64,000 nt of DNA from Streptomyces celluloflavus. Its GTDB lineage: Bacteria > Actinomycetota > Actinomycetes > Streptomycetales > Streptomycetaceae. Under the pieces are notes generated by a model. It searched no databases and had not been told where the DNA came from. It saw nothing but the letters and a program-made list of their open reading frames with translations. The translations under genes were made by a program, and so were the position numbers. The stretch covers positions 62,001 through 126,000 of the forward strand of contig JOEL01000014.1 in assembly GCA_000720995.1 (NCBI GenBank). The letters are read 5' to 3'. Of the stretch, positions 25,851-33,852 are shown one piece after another (position 1 is the first letter of the stretch; the number at the start of each line of letters is the position of its first letter).

Positions 25851-28166
25851 TCAGAACGACGTGGTGACGGTGACCCCGCTGAAGTCGGTCACCGCGTACA
25901 GGCTGATGTACCGGTAGCCCGCCTCGGTGTTGTTGACGGTGATGCTCTCAGCGTTGCCGGAGTTGGTGGACTTCTGGGTGAAGGCGGACGGGCCGGCCCA
26001 TGTCGTCGGGTCGTAGTAGAGGTCAGCATTGCCGCTGCCGCCGCTGGTAGTGACCTTCAGAGTGGTGTTGCCGGCCGGCAGCCACACCCACAGGTAGTCG
26101 GTGTCACCGGCGACCCGGGACTGGTCCGACCGGAAGCAGTTCTTCCCCATCGCCTGCGTGTTGGTGTCGGCGCAGGCCGTGCGGTTGCCGCTGCCACCGC
26201 CCAGGGTGTCGAGCCAGGCGTCGAAGTCGGCGTCGTAGCTGGTGCCGATGTTGTTGTAGACGGCGTAGGCACCCTGGTAGTCCCCGGTCCGCATCTTGGC
26301 CAGCATGGCCTGGATCTGGTCCGGGTGTTTCTCGGTCATGTACCGGACGGCCAGGTATCCCCACGGGTAGGTGCGGGTCTCGTCGTCGATGACGTAGGTG
26401 TTCTGGAAGAGCTGGCTGAGCTTGTAGGTGTGTTTGCCCGCCTCGGTCAGCGCGCCGTCGTCGGTGAGGTTGCGGTAGGAGTAGGAGACGTACTCCGCTT
26501 GGCCCTCTATCCACCAGACGTCCGGGACGGTGATCTGGGTGCCGAAGTCGCCCTTCATGTCGTAGATGGACTGCTGGACGTGCGCGAACTCATGGTTGAG
26601 GTTCCACGCGTTGGCCGGGAAGCCGTTGTCGGTCGGCCACTGGTAGAGGATGGAGTAGGCGATGTTGTCGGGGTCGGTCGGCGTGCCGGTCAGCGTCTCG
26701 CCGCCGTTGTTGGTGTCATTGCCGAAGATCGCCCACGAGTAGGTCGTGTAGTCGGTCCTGCTCCCGAAGATGACCATCTTCAGGTTGAAGTACTCACCGG
26801 GGATCGGCGTGCTGGTCTTGACCTGATTCTGGTAGAACGCGACCTCATTCGACAGGCTCGTGCAGACGTCGGACTGCTCCTTCGCTGTCAGCGCCTGCGC
26901 CATGACGGTGAAGTTGCTGCAGGCGTTGTTGATCGGCAGCGCGGCCGCGGTGAGTTGCTTCGTCAGGTCGCAGACGCCGTAGTAGGAGCACTGGTCCGGG
27001 TCCCCGACGCTAGCCCGGTAGGCGACGTGCACCCACAGGTTGTCCGTGGCACCGGTGATGGACGAGCCGTCCAGCAGACCCTTGATGAGCGGGCGGATCT
27101 TGCTCTGCAGGGCCGGTATCTGGATGAGGTTGGCCAGGTCGTTGCCTGCGTTCGAGTCGAGGACGTCGTTGACCCCGCCGAGCAGGTCGCGGTGGCCGAG
27201 GGTGAAGTTGTAGAGCGTGTCGGCGATACCGGGTTTCGCGGTGATCGCGGTGACGAAGTCCGACAGCCACGGGCCGCGCCACAGCGGGGTGTAGATCGCG
27301 TTCAGCGCCCGGTCCATCTCCGGGACGGCGTCCCACGAACTGCTGGTGTAGGCGTTGAGGTAGCGGCCGTAGACGTCCAGGTAGTCGGCCTGCACCTGCG
27401 CGCTGTCGGTGAGGACGAACGCCTGCTCCAGCACACCGCCGTTGCCCGCGCTGACGTCATTCGCGTGACTGCTGGCGAACAGCGTGTTGAACCCGTTCTC
27501 GATGGCGCTGCGGAGCGAGGGGTCGTACGTGCCGACGTCCTGGGGGTTGCCGTACTGCACGTAGTAACCGGCACGCATGAAGTACATCAGCTCGTACAGG
27601 CCGCCGGAGTCGTCACCGGTGTAGGAGCCTGCCGCTCCGGCGACGCCGTTCGCCACCGCGAGCATCTGGGACTGATTGAACACAGCGTGCGCGTCCGGAC
27701 CCGTCAGGCTGAACAGCGGGTTGATGCAGGAGCTCCAGTCCACCGTCTTGATGTACGACACCAGGTCGCTGCCGGACCGGCCCGAGAAGTCCGACGTGGT
27801 GCACGACGTGACGGCGGCAGGCCGGGCGGCACCGGCCGCGTTGAGTGGCGCGTGTGCTGACAGGTGCGGCTTGGACGGCTTGGCCGAACCCAGGGCAGCC
27901 GGCGCCCCGCGAAGTTTCGCGGGCAACGGCTTGGCGCTGGTGGCGGCGGCTTGGGACTGAGCGGTCTCGGGTCCGGTGGGCGTGACCTTCCCGTGCTGTT
28001 TGGCAGCCTGCACGGCTGCGGAGGGTACCGACACGGCCGGTGGTGAGGCATGCCTCGTGTTGCTGGTTGCCGCGGCCGCCTGAGTGTTCGTCAGGCCGGC
28101 GACGACGAGCCCTCCGGCCGCCAGACCTGCGGCCAGAACTCTGGGCAGGATTGATCGACAGTGCAT
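25851..28166 (-). CDS. Secreted M9-family (collagenase-type) metallopeptidase
   Basis: 771 residues. Signal peptide at about 1-32; low-complexity Ala/Pro propeptide-like region to about 120; M9 N-terminal helical domain (FSGRSGSDLVSYIKTVDWSSC onward, quoted in part as LVSYIKTVDWSSC); gluzincin catalytic domain with HEFAH in LNHEFAHVQQ and the third zinc ligand Glu in WWIEGQAEYVSY about 30 residues later. The C-terminal ~110 residues are a pre-peptidase C-terminal (PPC-like) domain, common in secreted peptidases. It degrades collagen or gelatin-like substrates outside the cell. ATG 28166 has GGAG about 5 nt upstream. It appears intact within a region of broken genes. Confidence 0.9.
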   Translation of the reverse strand: MHCRSILPRVLAAGLAAGGLVVAGLTNTQAAAATSNTRHASPPAVSVPSAAVQAAKQHGKVTPTGPETAQSQAAATSAKPLPAKLRGAPAALGSAKPSKPHLSAHAPLNAAGAARPAAVTSCTTSDFSGRSGSDLVSYIKTVDWSSCINPLFSLTGPDAHAVFNQSQMLAVANGVAGAAGSYTGDDSGGLYELMYFMRAGYYVQYGNPQDVGTYDPSLRSAIENGFNTLFASSHANDVSAGNGGVLEQAFVLTDSAQVQADYLDVYGRYLNAYTSSSWDAVPEMDRALNAIYTPLWRGPWLSDFVTAITAKPGIADTLYNFTLGHRDLLGGVNDVLDSNAGNDLANLIQIPALQSKIRPLIKGLLDGSSITGATDNLWVHVAYRASVGDPDQCSYYGVCDLTKQLTAAALPINNACSNFTVMAQALTAKEQSDVCTSLSNEVAFYQNQVKTSTPIPGEYFNLKMVIFGSRTDYTTYSWAIFGNDTNNGGETLTGTPTDPDNIAYSILYQWPTDNGFPANAWNLNHEFAHVQQSIYDMKGDFGTQITVPDVWWIEGQAEYVSYSYRNLTDDGALTEAGKHTYKLSQLFQNTYVIDDETRTYPWGYLAVRYMTEKHPDQIQAMLAKMRTGDYQGAYAVYNNIGTSYDADFDAWLDTLGGGSGNRTACADTNTQAMGKNCFRSDQSRVAGDTDYLWVWLPAGNTTLKVTTSGGSGNADLYYDPTTWAGPSAFTQKSTNSGNAESITVNNTEAGYRYISLYAVTDFSGVTVTTSF

Positions 28167-28332
28167 CGCATCTCCAGTGGGGGGGAGCGAAGGGGAAGCC
28201 GCCCGAGGAAGCGAGCAGCGGTGTGTAACATTGCACTGGGTGAAGTCGTGAGCAATACTCCGGGACCCAGCACTGTTTCCAGTTGCCCCATAACACCGGC
28301 GCACAGGGTGTCAACGCCCGCCTGGAAGTGAG

Positions 28333-28440
28333 ATGCGGACGACCAGGGCACAGCCGATCGAGACGATCGACTGGCACACCGGCGGCGAACCGTTCCGGAT
28401 CGTCGTGGACGGCCCGGCCAAGGTGACGGGTGACGGGTGA
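28333..28440 (+). pseudogene. N-terminal fragment of proline racemase/4-hydroxyproline epimerase
   Basis: ATG 28333 opens 35 residues containing ETIDWHTGGEPFRIVVDGP, the conserved start of the proline racemase family. TGA at 28438-28440 then arises inside an array of GGTGACG repeats. No catalytic-cysteine region follows in any frame, so only the first strand of the enzyme is left. Confidence 0.7.
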
Positions 28441-28456
28441 CGGGTGACGGGTGACG
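28422..28456. repeat. Five tandem GGTGACG heptanucleotides
   Basis: Five exact copies from 28422 to 28456 at the point where proline racemase homology ends. Seven-base steps shift the reading frame, so slippage here alone could have broken the gene. Confidence 0.85.
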
Positions 28457-28609
28457 TGCCCGCCTACATCCACGCGCACAGCGTCGAACACCGCGCACAC
28501 GGTCGGCACATGCCGGTGCACCGTCGTTCCGCGCGACGCGTTCCTGCCCGGATTCGTGCTGAGATGACCGAACTCCTCCACGCGGAGCTGGTCTTCGCCT
28601 TGGGGCCGG

Positions 28610-28750
28610 TAGCCGCCGTCCGGGCCGTCCGCCGACCTGCTCACCGCGAAGGCCGCCCTGCGAGGCGACCGTCCGACGGTCGTCAGGACCACCGGGGTGG
28701 GATGTGGGAGGACCTGGTGGTCGCCGTCGCGGCGTACCAGGCAGGGAGAG
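28610..28750 (+). pseudogene. Possible C-terminal fragment of ornithine cyclodeaminase-family enzyme
   Basis: The stretch SADLLTAKAALRGDRPTVV with TTGVG, then after a one-base shift MWEDLVVAVAAYQAG, resembles the end of ornithine cyclodeaminase/mu-crystallin proteins, which finish with a (V/I)G..DL..A...Y pattern. The evidence is short and needs a frameshift. No gene was recognised in the remaining bases of 28167-28847. Confidence 0.4.
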
Positions 28751-28847
28751 GCGCACCAGCAGGGAGCACAGGCGGAGCGCCCCCTGTTTCCGTACCATGT
28801 GAAATAGTACTGTCGCCGCACAGGGTTCCCGACGGACGGAGCACACG

Positions 28848-29440
28848 GTGGTGCGAGACGACATGCAGCAGCGCGAGGGCGCGAGCCACGACCGCGCGGT
28901 GCCGCCAACGCTGGCGGAATGCTTCACGCAAGGGTGGGCCGAGGAGACTCCGGCGGTGCCGGTACTGCCCGGAGCGGCGTACGCGGCCAAACGTCGCGCG
29001 CTGCTGTCCGCGCGCTTCCCCGGGGAGCGAATCGTGATCTCGGCCGGCGGCCTGAAGGTCCGGAGCAACGACTTCGACTACCCCTTCCGGCCGCACTCCG
29101 CGTTCCTCCACCTCACCGCGGACGAGGGCGGCGCCGCCGCCCCGGACAGCGTCCTCGTCCTGGAGCCGACGGGCACCGGCCACGACGCCACGGTGTTCGT
29201 CCGGCCGCGCTCCCCGCGCGACGGCGGGCCGAACGGCACCGAGTTCTACCGCGACCGCCGCTACGGCGAGTTCTGGACCGGCCGGCGCCGCACCCTGGCG
29301 GAGACCTCCGACGCCCTGGGCCTTACAGCTCTCCCCCGCGATGGCCTCGCACGCGCCCTCGCCTCGGACGTCCCGACCCGGGTGGTGCGCGGCCAGGACC
29401 CGGTGGTCGACGCGGCGGCGCCGCCGGCCGCCGGGGCCGA
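28848..29440 (+). pseudogene. N-terminal fragment of Xaa-Pro aminopeptidase
   Basis: From GTG 28848 about 195 residues match the aminopeptidase P N-terminal domain: LPGAAYAAKRRALLSARFPG, ISAGGLKVRSNDFDYPFRP, DSVLVLEPTGTGHDATVFV and the FWTGRRR block. The metal-binding catalytic half (~290 residues) is missing. At about 29440 the similarity passes to a truncated thymidylate kinase in another frame. The intact enzyme removes residues before proline from peptide N-termini, which fits the proline theme of the surrounding fragments. Confidence 0.75.
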
Positions 29441-29442
29441 GG

Positions 29443-29950
29443 CATCGCCGTACACCGAACCGTGGAGCCCTCCACCAGCGAGCTCGGCACCTTCACCCGC
29501 CAGAACGCCAACACCATCCATGGGCACGCTCTGGCCTGCCTGGTCGCGGCGGACCGGTACGCGCACATCGAACACGAGATCAAGCCGTCGCTCCACGCCG
29601 GCGACACGGTCATCTGTGATCGCTACCTCGCCTCGACGCTGGTCTTGCAGCGGCTCGACGGCGTGCCGCTGGAGTTCCTGCTCGACCTGAACGCGGACAT
29701 CCTGATGCCCGACCTGGCGGTGATCCTCACCGCGTCGCCCGGCCTCATCGCCCACCGGATAGCCGAGCGCGGAATCCGCCACCGATTCCACCTCGACCCC
29801 ACCATGCCCAGCCGCGAGGTCGACCTCTACGCCGAGACCGCCCTCACCCTCACCGCCAAGAACGTGAAGGTACTGGTGCTCGACAGCAGCAATGCCACGC
29901 CGTCGGAGCTCGCGGCCGAAATCGCCGACACGCTCCCCGACCCTCGATAG
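29443..29950 (+). pseudogene. Thymidylate kinase lacking its P-loop
   Basis: The frame ending at 29950 has VEPSTSELGTF, LACLVAADRYAHIEHEIKP, GDTVICDRYLASTLVLQRLD and a long dTMP kinase C-terminus. The first ~25 residues of the family, including the ATP-binding GxxGxGKT loop, are absent and replaced by aminopeptidase sequence. Without the P-loop it should not phosphorylate dTMP. It lies 39 bp before the NUDIX gene in the same direction; dTMP kinase, NUDIX and MazG may once have been a nucleotide-metabolism set. Confidence 0.75.
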
Positions 29951-29989
29951 CGTCGGCAACCTCACCGAAGCCGACAACCCCCAGGGATC

Positions 29990-30430
29990 ATGAACCCGGA
30001 ACCCGCACAACCCGTCATCGACACACACGTCATCCTCCGCGACGGGGACAAGATTCTCTTCTCACAGCGTGGCGGCCCGTACGGCCACGGGCGGTGGCAC
30101 ATGCCCTCGGGCAAGCTCGACAAAGGCGAGCCCCTGACCGTCGGCGCCGCCCGCGAACTGTACGAGGAAACCGGCATCACGGCCGACCCGGCTCACCTGC
30201 GCCTCGTCCAGGTCGTACACCACCGGCAAGACGCGGAAATGGAACGAATCGGCTTCTTCTTCGAGGCCACCGAATGGCAAGGACACCCGGTCAACAAGGA
30301 ACCCGAGAAGTGCCGCGCCCTCGGATGGTTCACCGTGCACGAACTGCCCGACGACATCATCGAATACCCCGCGGCCGGCTTGAACGGCTACCTCCGGACC
30401 ACGGGTCCTCTCACTGAGCACGCCTGGTAG
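29990..30430 (+). CDS. NUDIX hydrolase
   Basis: 146 residues. A complete NUDIX box G-x5-E-x7-REUxEExGU spans about residues 41-63: GKLDKGEP then GAARELYEETGI. The protein begins VIDTHVILRDGDKILFSQR and keeps the WHMPSGKL lead-in typical of MutT-like enzymes. It hydrolyses a nucleoside diphosphate-linked or damaged nucleotide substrate, identity unknown. No strong ribosome site precedes ATG 29990, so translation may depend on the upstream frame. Confidence 0.88.
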   Translation: MNPEPAQPVIDTHVILRDGDKILFSQRGGPYGHGRWHMPSGKLDKGEPLTVGAARELYEETGITADPAHLRLVQVVHHRQDAEMERIGFFFEATEWQGHPVNKEPEKCRALGWFTVHELPDDIIEYPAAGLNGYLRTTGPLTEHAW

Positions 30431-30449
30431 CCGCGGCACGAGGACCACG

Positions 30450-30480
30450 TCCGGGGCGTGGCTCAATCGCCCGCCCCGGA
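30450..30480 (+). terminator. Terminator of the NUDIX gene
   Basis: TCCGGGGCG (30450-30458) pairs with CGCCCCGGA (30472-30480) around a 13-nt loop, 20 bp after the stop. Confidence 0.6.
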
Positions 30481-30833
30481 CTTCTTCATCGGATGAGCCG
30501 AGCCCCCGGGTGGACCCCGGCGGAGAAGGCCAGATCTTCCTTGAGACAGAGCGCATCGCCGCCGAGCGCATGACGATCGACGTCACGCACCAGCTGGAGA
30601 ACATCCGTCTCGCCGGCCGAATCCTCGCTATGCGTGACGCCCGCATTATCGAGCAGGTGGATACAACGAACTGGCCCATGCGGGCGGCTTGTTCGCTGAG
30701 ATCGTGGCCCCCGTCAAGGACCGGTAGGCAGCCGGTGTCCTCACGCAGCCAAACGACCGGCCACTCCCCGATGACGCTCACGTTCCCCCTGAGCGCTTGA
30801 ACCCCGTCCGTACGAAACAGAATCGAGACACAC
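30481..30833 (+). other. Unrecognised stretch with a possible gene remnant
   Basis: A frame from 30510 reads GQIFLETERIAAERMTIDV and HQLENIRLAGRILAMRDARI, with codon use unlike a random frame, but it degenerates after about 50 residues. No family was recognised. It may be a fragment of another lost gene. Confidence 0.3.
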
Positions 30834-31169
30834 GTGACTGATACCTGGCAGACGATTGCCCGCCTTGCCGGCCGCCTGGAGGAACACTCCACGCTCCCTC
30901 GCGAACAGCGCATCCTTCTGCAACTGCTGAAGATCCAGGAGGAGGCCGGCGAGGTCGCCGAGGCGGTCATCGGAGCCATGGGGCAGAACCCTCGCAAAGG
31001 TCACTCGCACACCTGGAAGGACGTCGAGGCCGAGATCTGCGATGTCATCGTCACCGGCATGGTCGCCTTGACCCGCATGAACCCCGAGGCCGCGACCGTC
31101 TTCCAACGTCACATGGAGGGCCTCGTCGCGCGGGACCTGGACCAAGCCGAGGGCGCCGCTGCCCAGTGA
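30834..31169 (+). CDS. MazG-like nucleotide pyrophosphohydrolase
   Basis: 111 residues, one MazG/all-alpha NTP pyrophosphatase domain. The metal-binding pattern is visible: QEEAGEVAEAVIGAMG (E-E-x2-E) and, about 30 residues later, DVEAEICDVIVTG (E-x2-D). Such enzymes hydrolyse (d)NTPs to NMPs and pyrophosphate, often as a house-cleaning step. GTG 30834 has only a weak ribosome site. It lies in the same direction as the NUDIX gene and the thymidylate kinase remnant. Confidence 0.83.
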   Translation: MTDTWQTIARLAGRLEEHSTLPREQRILLQLLKIQEEAGEVAEAVIGAMGQNPRKGHSHTWKDVEAEICDVIVTGMVALTRMNPEAATVFQRHMEGLVARDLDQAEGAAAQ

Positions 31170-31629
31170 ACCGGCTCGCACAATCGGCCAAGAGTGATCA
31201 CGGTTGGGGCGGATGTAACAGATCACCGCTCCACGACGTTCCGAACCGCGAAACGGGGTTGACCTTCGTGCCAACCCCACTCACAGCCGAGGAATGGGTG
31301 ACAACTGCTACCGCTCCCCTCTCACCGGCAGCAGGACGGGCCTTCTGTCAGGAACCCCCGTTCCCGTCACGGCCCGCCTCGGCGCCACAGGCCCCGGTGG
31401 CCGACTACGCGCTCACCGGCTCGTACGGCCTGATCTTCTTCACCCGCACGATCACCTCGCCCGCAGCGGAGTCCTGAAATCCGGCGCGGATCGCGTCGAC
31501 GCTCGGGCCCTGGTCTCCCACCGAACGGCGGCGGACCGGGACGCGGTTCCCGAGGTGTGCACGCGACACCAATCGGGCGCCGTACCCATCGTGCGCGTCG
31601 TGAGTACACCGCCTGAGCCCCCCTTGCCG
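31170..31629. other. Unassigned sequence at the right end of the island
   Basis: The minus-strand frame of the GNAT N-terminal fragment stays open to 31405 with unrelated sequence ending AGEVIVRVKKIRPYEPVSA. No family was recognised for it, and nothing convincing appears on the + strand. Confidence 0.3.
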
Positions 31630-31875
31630 CGAATCATCGCCCGCGAAGTTGCCGGCCAGCTCCTGCGACGCCAGCTCCACCACCGAGGAATACGCCCGCC
31701 GGTCCGACGGCACCGGCACCGCGGCGGGAGACTCCGCCGCGTCCGGCGGGAGGGGCCGCCAGGGCTCGGAGCCGGCGCGCGACCGCGTCGCCACGTCCTC
31801 GTACAACTCGGCCTGGAAAACGGGGACATCACTGTCCCACCGAGTCCGCAGTGCGACCTTCTCGCCTCGTATCAT
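31630..31875 (-). pseudogene. N-terminal fragment of a RimJ/RimL-type GNAT acetyltransferase
   Basis: From ATG 31875 about 80 residues match the beginning of this GNAT family: MIRGEKVALRTRWDSDVP, FQAELYEDVATRSRAGS, then RAYSSVVELASQELAG, where similarity stops. The last third of the same family lies at 22885-23068 on the same strand, so the two pieces look like one gene broken by the ~8.6-kb island between them. The acetyl-CoA-binding middle is lost. Confidence 0.7.
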
Positions 31876-31989
31876 GCGCCCTTGCTATCCCACCCGGCAC
31901 AGTCGATCAGGAGACCGGGTCGGCCGGACCGCCTGCCTGTGCCCGGCCTGATGGCGAACCCTCAATCCTGGCCCCGACCGGTGCGCGGG

Positions 31990-32667
31990 TCAGCTCGCCG
32001 TCCCGTCGAGGAGGGGCTTGAGTTTGGCCACGAGGGTGCCGGCCGAGACGATACGGGGGATCTGCTCACCTTCCGGCGGCGCGAGGTTCGGGCAGGATTC
32101 GCTGTCGGACGCATCGCCCTTGAGCTTGAAGCTCTGCAACTGGCGGCCGGTGTCCGCCGTCCGGACGGTGACCTGATAGGACACGTCGACGAGGAGCCGA
32201 AGGCTCATGTTGTATCCGCCAGGTTTCGCGTACATGCACCGGCCCGTGGTCGCCGTGGAGTGGCCGGGCAACGGCGCCAGGCAGATGACGAGTTGGGCGA
32301 CGGACCCGCCTGCCTTCGCGGTCTGCGATGCCCACCGTGGCGGCAGGTGGATATAGGCCGGCGTCGCGAGGTCGGGGGTGTCCAACTGGATGACGTCCGC
32401 CGGGTGCGGCCCCGGTCCCTGGTAGTGGCCCTGAGGGTCGCTCGGCACCTTGCCCAGGCACACGTTCTGCGGAGTGGCAGCCGGTGAACTCGCCTCCGCG
32501 GACGGGGCAGGAGCCGAAACGGTACGGGCAGGAGTACTGGGCGGAGCCGTCGGCCCGGCTTGATCGCCCCCGGCGCGGCCGCATCCGGCGAGCGCCGTGA
32601 GCACAACGGCAACTCCGACTCCCGCACACATCCGCACGCCGCGCCGTCGCCTGTCCCGCTCCCGCAC
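31990..32667 (-). CDS. Hypothetical lipoprotein
   Basis: 225 residues. Basic start (RERDRRRRG), hydrophobic core and lipobox LAGC, so lipid-anchored outside the membrane. A Thr/Pro/Ala linker follows to about residue 60, then a soluble domain with four cysteines (NVCLGK, LVICLAP, GRCMYA, ESCPNL) that may pair. No family recognised. GTG 32667 has AGGGGG six bases upstream. It appears to be transcribed alone. Confidence 0.72.
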   Translation of the reverse strand: MRERDRRRRGVRMCAGVGVAVVLTALAGCGRAGGDQAGPTAPPSTPARTVSAPAPSAEASSPAATPQNVCLGKVPSDPQGHYQGPGPHPADVIQLDTPDLATPAYIHLPPRWASQTAKAGGSVAQLVICLAPLPGHSTATTGRCMYAKPGGYNMSLRLLVDVSYQVTVRTADTGRQLQSFKLKGDASDSESCPNLAPPEGEQIPRIVSAGTLVAKLKPLLDGTAS

Positions 32668-32834
32668 TCTCGCCCCCTGGCATGTCCCCGATGATTGTCG
32701 CGATCAAGTCTGCCCCACGAGGACGGCGGGTTCCAGGGCTACCGTTCGAATGCCATCCACACCTGGCAGCGGCGCATCATCGGCCACACCAGGGGCCTGC
32801 GGGCGACGGCGGACGGATCGGACCGCTTGACGAA

Positions 32835-33560
32835 TCAGGGGCGCCAGCGGTGCGAGTGGCCTTCCCTCAGCGGCCCGCCGAGCAGGTCGAGCACGTGCTC
32901 GGCGGCGGCCGCCAACGGGGCGGGGTCGGCGTGTTCGGCCACCGCTTGATGGCCGTCCAGCAGGGCCCTGCCCCGTACCGGGTCCGCGCTCAGCAGTCTG
33001 CGGGGCAGCCACTTGCCGATGCCTGTCCAGGCGTTGTGGTGCGCGGTGAGCAGGTGTGTCGCCTCGCGCAGGGTGAAGTCGGCGAGGGAGAGCTGTTCGT
33101 ACCGATCGGCCGGCGGGGTGTCGATCAGGTCGTCCATGAAGCAGGTGAGGCCGTAGCGTCCACGTTCCCATTCCGCCGGGGTGAGCGGGGGCGGGCCGGC
33201 CGCCAGCACCGCTCGGGCCCGATCGCACGTACGGGAGAGATGACCGTGGGGGTCCATCAAGGGCAGCCCCTGGTCATAGATGAACAGGACCGTGCCGCGA
33301 CGGCGGGCTCTGTCCCACGCGAAGAATTCCGGTATGTCCGCGAGGGTGTTCAGGAACAGCTCGGCCAGAAGGCCCTCGTGGCGTATCACCTCGCGACGGC
33401 TGGTGTCCGAGTCCGGCAGGAGGACGGCCACGTCGAGATCGCTCTTCGCAGTGGCCCGCCCCTGGGCGGCCGAGCCTCCCAGCAGGGCTCCCAGGGCGTG
33501 CGGGAAGAGGGTCGTGACCAAGCGCAGAGCCTGGGCGGCAGGGTTTTCCTGATCATTCAT
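32835..33560 (-). CDS. Nucleotidyltransferase-domain protein (MNT/HepT-like fusion)
   Basis: 241 residues. The minimal nucleotidyltransferase motif GGSAAQGRATAKSDLDVAVL is at about 28-47, matching GSx10DxD, with the third carboxylate probably in the TVLFIYD segment. The C-terminal half (about 135-235) is helical and resembles a HepT/DUF86-like partner fused in the same chain. Relatives AMPylate or otherwise nucleotidylate a target, or act as toxin-antitoxin modules. No separate HepT gene flanks it, and a role is not established. Confidence 0.72.
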   Translation of the reverse strand: MNDQENPAAQALRLVTTLFPHALGALLGGSAAQGRATAKSDLDVAVLLPDSDTSRREVIRHEGLLAELFLNTLADIPEFFAWDRARRRGTVLFIYDQGLPLMDPHGHLSRTCDRARAVLAAGPPPLTPAEWERGRYGLTCFMDDLIDTPPADRYEQLSLADFTLREATHLLTAHHNAWTGIGKWLPRRLLSADPVRGRALLDGHQAVAEHADPAPLAAAAEHVLDLLGGPLREGHSHRWRP

Positions 33561-33852
33561 GGCCGGTCATCGTGCCAGCCCGGGGATGCGTTCGTCCGAG
33601 TTCGGGGTCCCTACCTTGTTCCCTGGTTCAGGGAAGCCTGCCTGGCGTGGCCGATGCTCGTCACCGCCCGGGAGTTCCTGCCACCGCACCGCGTCTCCGC
33701 AGCAACGTCGCAGCAACGTCGCCGGTTCCCCGTAAAGTCAAGGCATTTCCGACCTTCGCCGTCACAGCGGATCAAAGCCGCGAACGCCCGTATCCGGCGG
33801 CCGGACGAGAAGTACGGCGGCGCCGCTCCGCGTTGCCCGGTGCCTCCGCGGG

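Noticed and set aside
28422-28456. GGTGACG array as a CRISPR or integron repeat
   Set aside because: The units are 7 bp, contiguous and without spacers, so it is a simple tandem repeat.
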